A DNA stretch of 9,667 nt from Bacillota bacterium (GCA_021779415.1 JAJYAS010000084.1:1-9667); one strand, 5' to 3'; positions 1 through 6,674 are shown, numbered from the stretch's first letter. Translations and numbers: made by a program. The notes: generated by a model not told the origin, from the letters alone.

Positions 1-525
1 ATCTGCACTCTGAGCCAAGATCTGATTGCATCTCCCGACTAAATCCCGATAAGCTCGAGCTAAGGGGTATTCCGGCACGATCCCTTGGCCAATTTCATTG
101 GTGACAAAGATGACCTGAGGTTTAATTTCTCGAGCTAGTTGAGCAACCTCCTTAACCTTAGCCACAATCTGAGGTTCTAGGTCAGTGACTTGCTCTTCAG
201 GAGTATGTTCGGAGGGGGCAGAGGGTTTGGTTTGTCCTTTAAGGAGAAGATTCGAGAGCCAAAGGGTGACACAATCTAGGAGAATCACCCCGTTTTCATC
301 CTTAAGTTTGAACAATGTGTCGTGGATATTTTGAGGTTCTTCGATGAGCCGCCATGTGGACGGACGTTGCTCCTGGTGTTTTTTAACGCGCAGGGCCATT
401 TCATCATCCCAGACTTGGGCAGTAGCAATGTAAATGACTGGGCTCTTTGACGAAGCGGCCAGGAGCTCGGCGAAGTGGCTTTTGCCACTTCGCGCCCCCC
501 CTGTGATAAGTGTAACTTGAGACAT
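1..525 (-). CDS. cobU: Adenosylcobinamide kinase / adenosylcobinamide-phosphate guanylyltransferase, 3' end cut by window edge
   Basis: This cytoplasmic bifunctional enzyme phosphorylates adenosylcobinamide and transfers GMP from GTP to give AdoCbi-GDP, the activated corrin ring for nucleotide loop assembly. The frame is open from an ATG at 525 to the window edge and gives 175 residues; the family is usually about 180-190, so only a short C-terminal tail is missing. Visible motifs are the P-loop GGARSGKS (residues 9-16), His50 in a RVKKHQEQRP context (the position of the guanylylated histidine in characterised CobU), a Walker B-like ILLDCVTLWLSNLL (81-94), and TNEIGQGIVPEYPLAR (142-157). Residues about 97-120 form a slightly long, polar insert. 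The start has a GGTGA five bases upstream. The gene follows cobT by 43 nt on the same strand and probably shares its riboswitch-controlled transcript. The assignment is secure. Confidence 0.95.
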   Translation of the reverse strand, partial: MSQVTLITGGARSGKSHFAELLAASSKSPVIYIATAQVWDDEMALRVKKHQEQRPSTWRLIEEPQNIHDTLFKLKDENGVILLDCVTLWLSNLLLKGQTKPSAPSEHTPEEQVTDLEPQIVAKVKEVAQLAREIKPQVIFVTNEIGQGIVPEYPLARAYRDLVGRCNQILAQSAD

Positions 526-568
526 AGTATTCACCGACTCCCAATGTTTGTTGTTTAAAGTTTCGAGG

Positions 569-1648
569 TTAGTTCGCTTTTTCGCTAACTCCTGCATCGG
601 CAAAGGTCGCCATTTCTTCGAGGATATGCAGAGCTGCTTCTACAATGTAAAAGGTTATCGCTGCTCCTGTTCCTTCCCCAAGCCTCATATTGAGGTTAAG
701 GATTGAATCAAGACTTAGTCCGGCTAGAGCCTTGCAGTGGCCTATTTCTACTGAACCGTGAGAAGGAATCATATAGGCGGTGCTCTTTGGTGCGAGTTTC
801 GCAGCAATCAGTGCGCCGGCAGTGGAGATAAACCCGTCAATCACAAAGGGAACATGACTTGCAGCAGCTTGTAGGATAGAACCTGCAATAGCGGCAATTT
901 CTAAGCCCCCTACTTTGGTAAGGACATCTAAGGCATCGGTTGCGTCAGGCTGATTAACTTCAATGGCTTTTTCAATGACGCTGCGTTTCCGAATTAAGCC
1001 GGCATCATCGATTCCGGTTCCGCGTCCAACGACATCTTCTATGGAGGAATTAGTAAGGAGTGCGACGATCGCTGAGCTGGGTGTGGTATTGCCGATACCG
1101 AGTTCTCCGGTGGCAAAGAGATTATACCCCTCTTGGATTTTTTCAGCAGCAACTTCTGCACCGACCTGGAGAGCTTGAAGGGCTTCTAATCGTGTCATGG
1201 CAGGGCCTTTGGCCATATTCTTTGTTCCATTGGCAACACGTTTGTGAATAATATCTCCCTCTAAGGGGAAAGCAATACCAACATCAGTTAAAAAAACATC
1301 GGCCTTCGCTTGGCGAGATAGAACATTGATGGCCGCGCCTCCACTCATGATATTATAGGCCATTTGAGGGGTTACTTCTTGAGGAAAGGCACTTACCCCT
1401 TCTTCAACGACTCCATGATCTCCTGCCATTAAGAGGACGGCTTTTTTAAGAATTTTCGGGCTGGAGGTCCGTTGGATGCCACCCAGCTGCTTAGCTATAG
1501 TTTCTAACTGACCGAGACTTCCCTGGGGCTTGGTGAGTGAATCTAAACGTCCCTGGATCGTTGTCATCGCTTCCTCGTCTAGGTCTGAAATACTCCCTAT
1601 GAGTTCTAGAAGTTGGGCATATAATTGGTCCTCGGTTAAATTTGTCAT
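569..1648 (-). CDS. cobT: Nicotinate-nucleotide--dimethylbenzimidazole phosphoribosyltransferase
   Basis: CobT transfers the phosphoribosyl group of nicotinate mononucleotide to 5,6-dimethylbenzimidazole (or a related base), making the alpha-ribotide that becomes the lower ligand of cobalamin. The product has 359 residues, normal for the family (about 350). Conserved blocks in order are LTKPQGSLGQLE (38-49), AGDHGVVEEGVSAFPQEVT (75-93), GELGIGNTTPSSA (181-193), GRGTGIDD (208-215), DGFISTAGAL (271-280) and RLGEGTGAA (322-330). Glu325 sits where the catalytic glutamate is known to lie. I chose the ATG at 1648 because it has AGGGG eight bases upstream and begins at the family's normal N-terminus. 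An in-frame ATG at 1744 would add 32 residues that are merely the translated terminator hairpin. It is the first gene of the operon, followed by cobU, with a cobalamin riboswitch in its leader. Confidence 0.96.
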   Translation of the reverse strand: MTNLTEDQLYAQLLELIGSISDLDEEAMTTIQGRLDSLTKPQGSLGQLETIAKQLGGIQRTSSPKILKKAVLLMAGDHGVVEEGVSAFPQEVTPQMAYNIMSGGAAINVLSRQAKADVFLTDVGIAFPLEGDIIHKRVANGTKNMAKGPAMTRLEALQALQVGAEVAAEKIQEGYNLFATGELGIGNTTPSSAIVALLTNSSIEDVVGRGTGIDDAGLIRKRSVIEKAIEVNQPDATDALDVLTKVGGLEIAAIAGSILQAAASHVPFVIDGFISTAGALIAAKLAPKSTAYMIPSHGSVEIGHCKALAGLSLDSILNLNMRLGEGTGAAITFYIVEAALHILEEMATFADAGVSEKAN

Positions 1649-1697
1649 GGTATTTTCCCCTCTCATCCTCACTTTATAATCTGTTTGAAAATAATAG

Positions 1698-1731
1698 AGT
1701 CCCGACCACAAATTTCTCTGTGGTCGGGACT
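1698..1731 (-). terminator. Intrinsic terminator of the cobalamin riboswitch expression platform
   Basis: A perfect 13-bp inverted repeat (AGTCCCGACCACA at 1698-1710 against its complement at 1719-1731) with an 8-nt loop lies between the riboswitch and cobT. Read on the minus strand the stem is followed by CTATTATTTTC, a broken U-rich tail. Its position 43 nt downstream of the aptamer fits premature termination when B12 is bound. I did not find a clear mutually exclusive antiterminator, so the switching mechanism is inferred. Confidence 0.75.
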
Positions 1732-1774
1732 TTACCGTCATCACCGCCGCTCCCTAGTTGTAGGAAGACGTCAA

Positions 1775-1928
1775 CATTTTAGGCAGGTCTCCTGGCTATC
1801 GAATCATCGCCCAATCCGTAATCTTCCCAGTATAATACCAGTGATTACGAAGCTCATCGAATACAGTGGTGGGTCCGCGTCGGTTTTAAACCGAACTTCC
1901 CTATTCTCCCCAAAGGGCACCTAAAATG
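1775..1928 (-). ncRNA. Cobalamin (B12) riboswitch aptamer
   Basis: On the minus strand the leader holds the B12 box GCCAGGAGACCTGCC (complement of 1782-1796) and, upstream, AGGTGCCC, TAGGGAA, GACGCGGACCCACCACTGT and CACTGG...CTGGGAAG segments in the order of the cobalamin aptamer. The ends close in a perfect 9-bp P1 helix, CATTTTAGG (1928 to 1920) with CCTAAAATG (1783 to 1775). Known members of this family reduce expression when adenosylcobalamin or a related cobalamin binds. Here the controlled genes are cobT and cobU, so the pathway product would limit its own synthesis. The aptamer assignment is strong; ligand subtype was not determined. Confidence 0.95.
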
Positions 1929-1944
1929 ACAATATTTTTTCTTT

Positions 1945-1973
1945 AGCATAACACAACCATTTGCGAATCTCAA
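1945..1973 (-). promoter_or_regulatory. Sigma-A type promoter of the cobT-cobU operon
   Basis: On the minus strand a -35 element TTGAGA (complement of 1968-1973) is separated by exactly 17 bases from a -10 element TATGCT (complement of 1945-1950). The predicted transcript starts about 10 bases upstream of the riboswitch P1 helix, which is the expected arrangement. Confidence 0.75.
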
Positions 1974-2097
1974 GAGTCCGCATCTAGGAAACCAACTTTT
2001 TTGAGTTACTCAAATAAGAAGATAAAGCAAAAAAACTTTAGAAATTATGAAATAAAATGAAAATATTCAAAGTTATAAGAATAATATGAATATACTC
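1974..2097. other. Gene-free AT-rich spacer between divergent promoters, with a short palindrome
   Basis: No coding frame is supported here. The stretch is rich in A and T runs. It contains one exact inverted repeat, TTTGAGTTACTCAAA (2000-2014), with 7-bp arms around a single central base, placed between the cob promoter and the CoA-transferase promoter. It has operator shape, but does not match the 14-bp TTGAT-N4-ATCAA FNR/CRP-family spacing. Confidence 0.4.
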
Positions 2098-2126
2098 TTG
2101 ACGTCCTTAGGGTTGCTCGGTATGAT
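2098..2126 (+). promoter_or_regulatory. Sigma-A type promoter of the CoA-transferase gene
   Basis: TTGACG (2098-2103), a 17-base spacer and TATGAT (2121-2126) form a near-consensus promoter. About 70 bases of very AT-rich sequence with A and T runs lie just upstream and could act as an UP element. The predicted leader is about 66 nt and contains the 10-bp palindrome AGAGATCTCT (2146-2155). Translation starts from ATG 2199 behind GAGGTGA (2186-2192). Confidence 0.8.
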
Positions 2127-2198
2127 GTAATTAGTTATTCAAAATAGAGATCTCTTTGCGACTAGAGAGAAAAAGAGAAGAACGTGAGGTGAGAGAAA

Positions 2199-3497
2199 AT
2201 GTCAAAGGTTAAAGAGCTTTACCAAGAGAAGCTTCGCACAGCAGGGGAGGCAATTAAACTAGTTAAGGACGGGGATTTTCTCAGTGTACCGACGGGGGCT
2301 GGCGAACCGCCAGCACTTTTGACAACTTTGTCCGAACATCGTAGGGAATTTAATGATGTCAAAGTATGCCAGATACTTCCCCTCAGAAAGTTTGGCTATA
2401 TTGATCCTGAAACAGTTGATCACGTCCGCCATTTATCATATTTTTTAGGTGGTCCTACACGTTCAGGCGCCCAGCAAGGATGGATTGATTACATCCCCAG
2501 TTATTTTGGCGAAATGCCAAGAATGATTAGAGATGGCCTTCTTCCAGTTGACGTTGTGTTTAGTCTTGCATCCCCAATGGACGAACATGGGTATTTCTCT
2601 CTTAGTTTAGGAACGGATTATACGTTGGCTGCGATTGAGAAAGCACGCAATATTGTCTTAGAGGTTAATCCAAACGTTCCTTTTGCCAATGGTAACAACT
2701 TAGTTCATATCTCTCAGATTTCAGCTCTTGTGGAAGATAAGACCCCATTGACGGAAGTTGCGCTACCGAAAATTGGTCCGGTTCAGGAAGCGATCGGAAA
2801 ATATGTGGCAGACCTTATTGAGGATGGTTCTACGATTCAAATCGGATTCGGCGGAATTCCAGATGCTGTTGTGGTGCAACTTACTCATAAACATGATCTT
2901 GGGATTCATACGGAAATGGTCGGGGATGGGATTTTGACACTGATTGAAAGCGGTGCAGTGAACAACCTTAAGAAGAATTACTTACCAGGAAAGGTCGTAG
3001 CGACGTTCGCTCTTGGAACCAAGCGGCTCTATGAGTTTATGAACCGTAACCCGCAGTTGGAGATGCATCCTGTTGACTTTACGAATGATCCATATCTTGC
3101 CGGGCAGAATGATAATTTGGTCACAATTAATGCCTCCGTGCAAGTGGATTTCTTGGGGCAGTGTTGTTCGGAAAGCATGGGAAGCGTCCCTTATAGTGGA
3201 ACAGGAGGGCAAGCAGACTTCGTACGGGCAGCGAATCGTTCCAAAGGTGGTAAGTCCTTTATCGTTCTTCCTTCCACGGCAAAGAATGGAACGATTTCAA
3301 GGATCACGCCAACCCTTACACCGGGTTCAGTTGTTACGACCTCGAAAAATGATGTCAACTATGTCGTTACAGAATATGGCGTAGCCCAGCTACGGGGCAA
3401 ATCTGCAAAGCAACGTGCACAAGCGTTGATTGCCATAGCTCATCCGGATTTTCGAGCCGAATTAACTGAAACGGCCAAAGCGATGAACTTATTCTAA
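2199..3497 (+). CDS. Acetyl-CoA hydrolase/transferase family protein, 4-hydroxybutyrate/butyrate CoA-transferase-like
   Basis: The 432-residue product matches the length and motif layout of the 4-hydroxybutyrate / butyryl-CoA:acetate CoA-transferase branch (about 430-450 residues). These cytoplasmic enzymes move CoA between an acyl-CoA and a free carboxylate such as acetate through a glutamyl-CoA thioester. Visible landmarks are VPTGAGEPPAL (30-40), ASPMDEHGYFSLSLG (124-138), IGFGGIPDAV (215-224), GIHTEMVGDGILTLIESGAVN (235-255), where Glu239 aligns with the catalytic glutamate, and SGTGGQADFVRAA (333-345), the usual CoA-binding glycine loop. The start has a good GAGGTGA site six bases upstream. 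The gene has its own strong promoter, no co-directional neighbour before the convergent mntH, and a hairpin after it, so it is probably monocistronic. The true acyl substrate cannot be read from the sequence; succinyl or propionyl substrates are also possible. Confidence 0.9.
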   Translation: MSKVKELYQEKLRTAGEAIKLVKDGDFLSVPTGAGEPPALLTTLSEHRREFNDVKVCQILPLRKFGYIDPETVDHVRHLSYFLGGPTRSGAQQGWIDYIPSYFGEMPRMIRDGLLPVDVVFSLASPMDEHGYFSLSLGTDYTLAAIEKARNIVLEVNPNVPFANGNNLVHISQISALVEDKTPLTEVALPKIGPVQEAIGKYVADLIEDGSTIQIGFGGIPDAVVVQLTHKHDLGIHTEMVGDGILTLIESGAVNNLKKNYLPGKVVATFALGTKRLYEFMNRNPQLEMHPVDFTNDPYLAGQNDNLVTINASVQVDFLGQCCSESMGSVPYSGTGGQADFVRAANRSKGGKSFIVLPSTAKNGTISRITPTLTPGSVVTTSKNDVNYVVTEYGVAQLRGKSAKQRAQALIAIAHPDFRAELTETAKAMNLF

Positions 3498-3578
3498 ATT
3501 ATAATAATGCATTGAGTGAAGTGAACACTAATAACAGTATCATAACTTGTTGTAGATCTTTGAAATAACAGGAATCCA

Positions 3579-3614
3579 GCAAATGGCACCTCTTCTTGGA
3601 GAGGTGCTATTTGC
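3579..3614. terminator. Probable bidirectional terminator between the CoA-transferase gene and mntH
   Basis: GCAAATGGCACCTC (3579-3592) pairs with GAGGTGCTATTTGC (3601-3614) in a 14-bp stem containing one G-T pair, with an 8-nt loop. It lies midway between two convergent genes and could serve both strands. Neither side has a proper U-run, so termination efficiency is uncertain. Confidence 0.6.
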
Positions 3615-3629
3615 CTGTGATGGAGAAAA

Positions 3630-4913
3630 TTAATAGGATGTAAACGTCATGTAGAGCAAAACTGCGTTTAACGAAATAATGACACAAACCACGCCTATCC
3701 CGATCCAATTTGTTACTCTCCGATTAACCATTTCTCCCATAATATCTCGGCTTTTGGTGATTAAGAGTAGGGGGATAACTGCAGACGGAAGGGCGAAACT
3801 CAGGACCACCTGGCTCATAATAAGGATTGTCATAGGGTTAAAACCAAGGGCTAAAAGGACCAGGGCCGGAATAACAGTAATGATGCGGCGGACATTGGGC
3901 GGAATATCAAGGCCAATGAAGCCTTTCATCATGCATTCTCCAGCCATTGCCCCGACCGCTGAGGAAGACAGGCCAGATGCTAGAAGAGCCAAACCGAAAG
4001 CTCCGCTGGAAAGGGATCCAAGCAGGGGAGCCAAAGAACGGTGAGCTTCTTCGATTGTATCAATCGGCATGCCTTCTGAGTAAAACACTGAAGCCGAAAC
4101 AATAACCATCGCGGCATTCACCAAGAAGGCAATATTCATGGCGATGATGATGTCAAGACGTTCCAGCCGAAAGTGCTTTTGATTGGCAGCAAGGTCATTA
4201 GATGTTCGTCGGCTTTTAACGAGATCAGAGTGAAGGTAGATCACATGGGGCATGACGGTTGCTCCGAGCATTCCAACAGCTATCATAACACTACTCGAAT
4301 TTAAGCTAGGCATTAAGGTGTGGTAAACAACTTCGCCCCAAGCTGGTTTAGCGTAGAAGATTTCTATGAAATAGGATAGTCCAATGACAGCAATTAAAAC
4401 TGTAATAACCCGTTCTACCACATGTTGCCCAAACCTCTGTAAATACACGATCAGAAAGGTAACCCCAATGGTCATTAAGCCCGAGACAAGGAGAGGTATA
4501 CCAAAAAGCAGATAGAAACCAAGCGTTGCCCCTAGAAACTCAGCCATATACGTTGCCATGGCGGCAAAAAGAGTAATCGTCCAAAGAAAGGTATTTGCGG
4601 GTCGACTAAAAACCCTACCACAATGTGTCGCAAGATCCACGCCCGTAGCGATGCCCAGTTTAGCTGAAAGCGTTTGCAAGAAAATTGCCATCAGGTTGCT
4701 CCAGAGAATAACCCAAAGAAGTGTGTAATTAAACTTCGAACCTCCACTTATGTTTGTTGCAAAGTTTCCTGGGTCGATGTATGCGACACTAACGATAAAG
4801 GCTGGACCTAGATACCGGAATAAGGCTTTAAGTTTTTCTTGCCAGGTTTCGCGAATGAGAGGGAGTGGTAAAGAGATATTACGAACTAGGAGGGGAGGAA
4901 TGCCGTTATTCAT
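3630..4913 (-). CDS. mntH: NRAMP-family divalent metal (Mn2+) transporter
   Basis: This is an inner-membrane, proton-coupled importer of Mn2+ and possibly Fe2+. The product has 427 residues and is strongly hydrophobic, with about 11 membrane segments predicted by eye from residue 35 onward. The first helix carries the family signature YIDPGN (Asp47, Asn50). The sixth carries GATVMPHVIYLHS with Ala218 and Met221; together these four residues form the known metal site. TYMAEFLGATLGFYLLFGIP (121-140) matches the conserved third helix region. The N-terminal tail of about 33 residues is a little long compared with well-studied bacterial members. The ATG at 4913 follows an AGGAGA site ten bases upstream, which could fold into a small hairpin (see separate entry). 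It stands alone, divergent from the ParM-like operon. I saw no convincing MntR or Fur box and no clear promoter, so regulation is not readable here. Confidence 0.93.
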   Translation of the reverse strand: MNNGIPPLLVRNISLPLPLIRETWQEKLKALFRYLGPAFIVSVAYIDPGNFATNISGGSKFNYTLLWVILWSNLMAIFLQTLSAKLGIATGVDLATHCGRVFSRPANTFLWTITLFAAMATYMAEFLGATLGFYLLFGIPLLVSGLMTIGVTFLIVYLQRFGQHVVERVITVLIAVIGLSYFIEIFYAKPAWGEVVYHTLMPSLNSSSVMIAVGMLGATVMPHVIYLHSDLVKSRRTSNDLAANQKHFRLERLDIIIAMNIAFLVNAAMVIVSASVFYSEGMPIDTIEEAHRSLAPLLGSLSSGAFGLALLASGLSSSAVGAMAGECMMKGFIGLDIPPNVRRIITVIPALVLLALGFNPMTILIMSQVVLSFALPSAVIPLLLITKSRDIMGEMVNRRVTNWIGIGVVCVIISLNAVLLYMTFTSY

Positions 4914-4929
4914 AGGAGAACACTCTCCT
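4914..4929 (-). promoter_or_regulatory. Hairpin covering the mntH ribosome binding site
   Basis: On the minus strand the Shine-Dalgarno AGGAGA (complement of 4924-4929) is followed by GTGT and then its exact complement TCTCCT, which ends directly before the ATG. The six-bp stem with a four-base loop would hide the ribosome site in the mRNA. The pairing is seen directly; any regulatory role is inference. Confidence 0.4.
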
Positions 4930-4966
4930 CACTAAGGGATCTTTCATCACGTTAACACCGCCTTTT

Positions 4967-5090
4967 TTCAATTTCATAGCCTGAGGTCCTATTTACAGCG
5001 TATGGAATTGAGTGCGAAGGGGTTACATTTTTACAAGCGTGTTTTATTCGTATATAATAGAATGTATTAAATGGCTGATTTGGAATTGAG
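4967..5090. repeat. Three copies of a 12-bp element upstream of the parM-like gene
   Basis: TATGGAATTGAG at 5001-5012 recurs as TTTGGAATTGAG at 5079-5090 (11 of 12 identical, direct) and as TATGAAATTGAA on the minus strand at 4967-4978 (10 of 12). All lie in the short gap between mntH and the parM-like gene, one just before its Shine-Dalgarno. ParR proteins bind repeats located upstream of parM (parC), so these are candidate sites, though there are fewer, more widely spaced copies than in typical plasmid centromeres. Confidence 0.4.
5030..5058 (+). promoter_or_regulatory. Sigma-A type promoter of the parM-like operon
   Basis: TTTACA (5030-5035), a 17-base spacer and a perfect TATAAT (5053-5058). 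The predicted transcript starts near 5065, leaving a leader of about 37 nt before the TTG start. Two 12-bp repeat copies flank the promoter, a position that would allow autorepression. Confidence 0.8.
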
Positions 5091-5101
5091 GAGGAACGGG
5101 T

Positions 5102-6211
5102 TTGTTTGAAAGTGATATTCTCGTAGCCGGGGCTGATCCAGGATTCGGAGCGATAAAACTTGACACCGGAGACACCAAGGTTTTGTTTCCTGCGGTAATT
5201 TGTAAGGGAAATGAACGAATTTTTTCGACGTTGGGAAATGCTCTGATTAATAAGGGAACCGATTTAGAGACCCAGATTGCTTCTCTGGACGTTATTGTGA
5301 AGAATTATTCTACGGGCGTGGAACGTCATTATTTTATGGGGAGCTTGGCGGAGAGCTTGAATCCGAACGAAGCTCATTATTGCTGGGATGAAGATAAGTC
5401 CTCGGATGAAGAGGCTACAGCACTCCTTGTGGTTGCTTTGGCTCTAGCCCAAAAGAGTCCCAAGGCGAATGTTTACCTTGGCACGGGCGTACCTGTAAAA
5501 TATTATGCAAGTCTGAAGAATAAGTATGAAGAGGAGTTAAAGGGGGCCTTTTCTGTTGAGTTTCGGTCCGGTCCCATGGAAGGGGTCACACGTCACCTGA
5601 ATATACTACGCTCTCGAGTGTTGCCCCAAAGCTATGGTGTATTCATTAAGGAGTCTCTCAATGAATACGGGATTCCGACAAGCGCCAAACTATTCAGTGG
5701 CTATGTTGTGGTCATTGACCCTGGCTTTCGTACGACAGATATTGCTACGTTTTATGATGGGATCATGCTCGACCCACCAAATTCATTTAGTCTTGAGAAG
5801 GGGTTGAAATGGGCTTATATTGGGGTGGCAGAAAAGCTAAAGGAAATGACCAGCAATCACGCCAATCCGATTGAAACCGACGATAAAGAACTCGATAAGA
5901 TTTTCCGAGTTAATGGTGGGTTGTATCCTTGGAATAACGGATCACTTAACCTCAATCCGATCATGCAAACTATGCTCACCCAGTTGGGGACGGATATCTC
6001 TCGGGAAGTCAAGAAAGCTTTAAAACCAATGCTCGGCAAACTGCATACGGTTCTCGTATCCGGAAAAGTCGGGGAAATGGTTTTTGAGCATATTCAGTTG
6101 GAAAATAAACAACTCATAGAGGATCCGCAGTTTGGAAATGCTACTGGTTTTCGTATTATGGCGGCGACCTTGGTTAATAATATTACGAAGAAAGCGAATG
6201 TGCAGGAATGA
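5102..6211 (+). CDS. ParM/StbA-like actin-family ATPase
   Basis: The 369-residue product has the actin-fold ATPase motifs in ParM order. Phosphate-1 is GADPGFGAIKL (10-20), with Asp12 and Lys19; phosphate-2 is VVVIDPGFRTTDIATF (202-217), with Asp206, Thr211 and Asp213; the adenosine motif is TVLVSGKVGEMVFEHI (316-331). Near the C-terminus, DPQFGNATGFRIMAA (341-355) resembles the closing motif of this family. Known relatives form dynamic filaments in the cytoplasm that push apart DNA bound by ParR adaptors, mostly on plasmids. The start is TTG at 5102, supported by AGGAGG (5089-5094) with a 7-base spacer; the first internal ATG comes only at residue 79. The stop overlaps the next start as ATGA. 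No replication gene is nearby, so a chromosomal function other than plasmid partition is possible. Membership of the actin superfamily is secure; subfamily and role are inferred. Confidence 0.85.
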   Translation: MFESDILVAGADPGFGAIKLDTGDTKVLFPAVICKGNERIFSTLGNALINKGTDLETQIASLDVIVKNYSTGVERHYFMGSLAESLNPNEAHYCWDEDKSSDEEATALLVVALALAQKSPKANVYLGTGVPVKYYASLKNKYEEELKGAFSVEFRSGPMEGVTRHLNILRSRVLPQSYGVFIKESLNEYGIPTSAKLFSGYVVVIDPGFRTTDIATFYDGIMLDPPNSFSLEKGLKWAYIGVAEKLKEMTSNHANPIETDDKELDKIFRVNGGLYPWNNGSLNLNPIMQTMLTQLGTDISREVKKALKPMLGKLHTVLVSGKVGEMVFEHIQLENKQLIEDPQFGNATGFRIMAATLVNNITKKANVQE

Positions 6212-6633
6212 TACCTTCTCAATCTTCTTTTATTCCTCTGTATTTCGATGAAGATGAGGCGGAACTTTGGCAAGCTTTGCAACGGATTGAACCTGAAAAG
6301 AGAAGTTCCTTTATTAAAGAGACATTGAAACAGGGGTTATTAAGAACTCTTCCAGAAACCACTTTGAAGGAAGACAGCGAACACGATCTTGAAGAAACTT
6401 ACGATGATCTATTGGAAGAGAGACTTGAAGAGCTTGAAGAACCTGAAGAGGTGGAAACGTTTTCGCTGGAGGCTTTATTTTCCGAGGCGCCCGTACCTGA
6501 ACAAAGTGACAATTTACTTATGGAGACTAATCCACTTTCTTCCACAGGGTACGAGTATATGATGAAGCACATCATCGGAACAGAGGACGATGAATCAATT
6601 CTAAAGCTTTTGCGAGGAGGAGAAAAACCATAG
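6208..6633 (+). CDS. Small acidic protein, probable ParR-like adaptor of the upstream ParM-like ATPase
   Basis: I do not recognise a named family for this 141-residue protein. Residues about 7-46 read as a beta strand (SFIPLYF) followed by two helices (DEAELWQALQRI and RSSFIKETLKQGLLR), the layout of a ribbon-helix-helix DNA-binding domain as found in ParR. Residues 53-83 are extremely acidic and Glu/Leu rich, probably helical or coiled coil. A proline-containing linker follows, and then a C-terminal segment, GYEYMMKHIIGTEDD and ILKLLRGG (114-137), that could form an amphipathic helix. In known ParR proteins a C-terminal helix docks on the ParM filament end, which fits this plan. The gene overlaps parM by four bases (ATGA) and has no strong site of its own (only GGA directly before the ATG), so it is likely translated by coupling. 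The partner role is inference from position and architecture. Confidence 0.65.
   Translation: MIPSQSSFIPLYFDEDEAELWQALQRIEPEKRSSFIKETLKQGLLRTLPETTLKEDSEHDLEETYDDLLEERLEELEEPEEVETFSLEALFSEAPVPEQSDNLLMETNPLSSTGYEYMMKHIIGTEDDESILKLLRGGEKP
6615..6620 (+). promoter_or_regulatory. Strong Shine-Dalgarno preceding an ATA codon at the start of the CNNM gene
   Basis: AGGAGG lies inside the 3' end of the small acidic gene, nine bases before the ATA at 6630. No ATG, GTG or TTG in the CNNM frame is near it; the first ATG in that frame is at 6675, too distant to use this site. An out-of-frame ATG at 6634 opens only seven codons. Confidence 0.55.
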
Positions 6634-6674
6634 ATGGTCCGCTCTGGAGTTTTATAAAGGTTTTACTTGCTTTC
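6630..6674 (+). other. Probable N-terminal extension of the CNNM/CorC protein, starting at a non-canonical ATA
   Basis: In frame with the gene at 6675 and without a stop, this stretch encodes IDGPLWSFIKVLLAF. Joined to the following MLVGINGVFVAAEF it completes a normal first transmembrane helix. DUF21/CNNM proteins usually have about 17 or more residues before the FFVAAEF-like motif; a start at 6675 leaves only about seven. The ATA overlaps the preceding stop as ATAG. Either ATA is used as a rare start, or an original ATG was changed by mutation or sequencing error. Confidence 0.6.

Noticed and set aside
1649..1744. Longer CobT starting at ATG 1744 (391 residues)
   Set aside because: The extra 32 residues translate the terminator hairpin and leader; the family starts near the ATG at 1648, which has its own good ribosome site.
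3679..4044. Plus-strand frame of 121 codons opposite mntH
   Set aside because: Antisense shadow of a clear NRAMP transporter; composition is Arg/Pro/Thr rich as expected for a complementary frame of a membrane protein.
4914..5101. MntR or Fur operator in front of mntH
   Set aside because: I looked for a palindromic metal-regulator box on the minus strand and found none convincing; the repeats in this gap fit the parM side better.
6410..6460. GAAGA-like tandem repeat within the small acidic gene
   Set aside because: It is codon-level low complexity from a Glu/Leu-rich protein segment, not a regular DNA repeat or CRISPR-like array.
6634..6657. Seven-codon frame starting at ATG 6634 after the ATA
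   Set aside because: It is near the AGGAGG site but ends after seven codons and is out of frame with the CNNM gene; too short to support as a gene, although it could compete for ribosomes.
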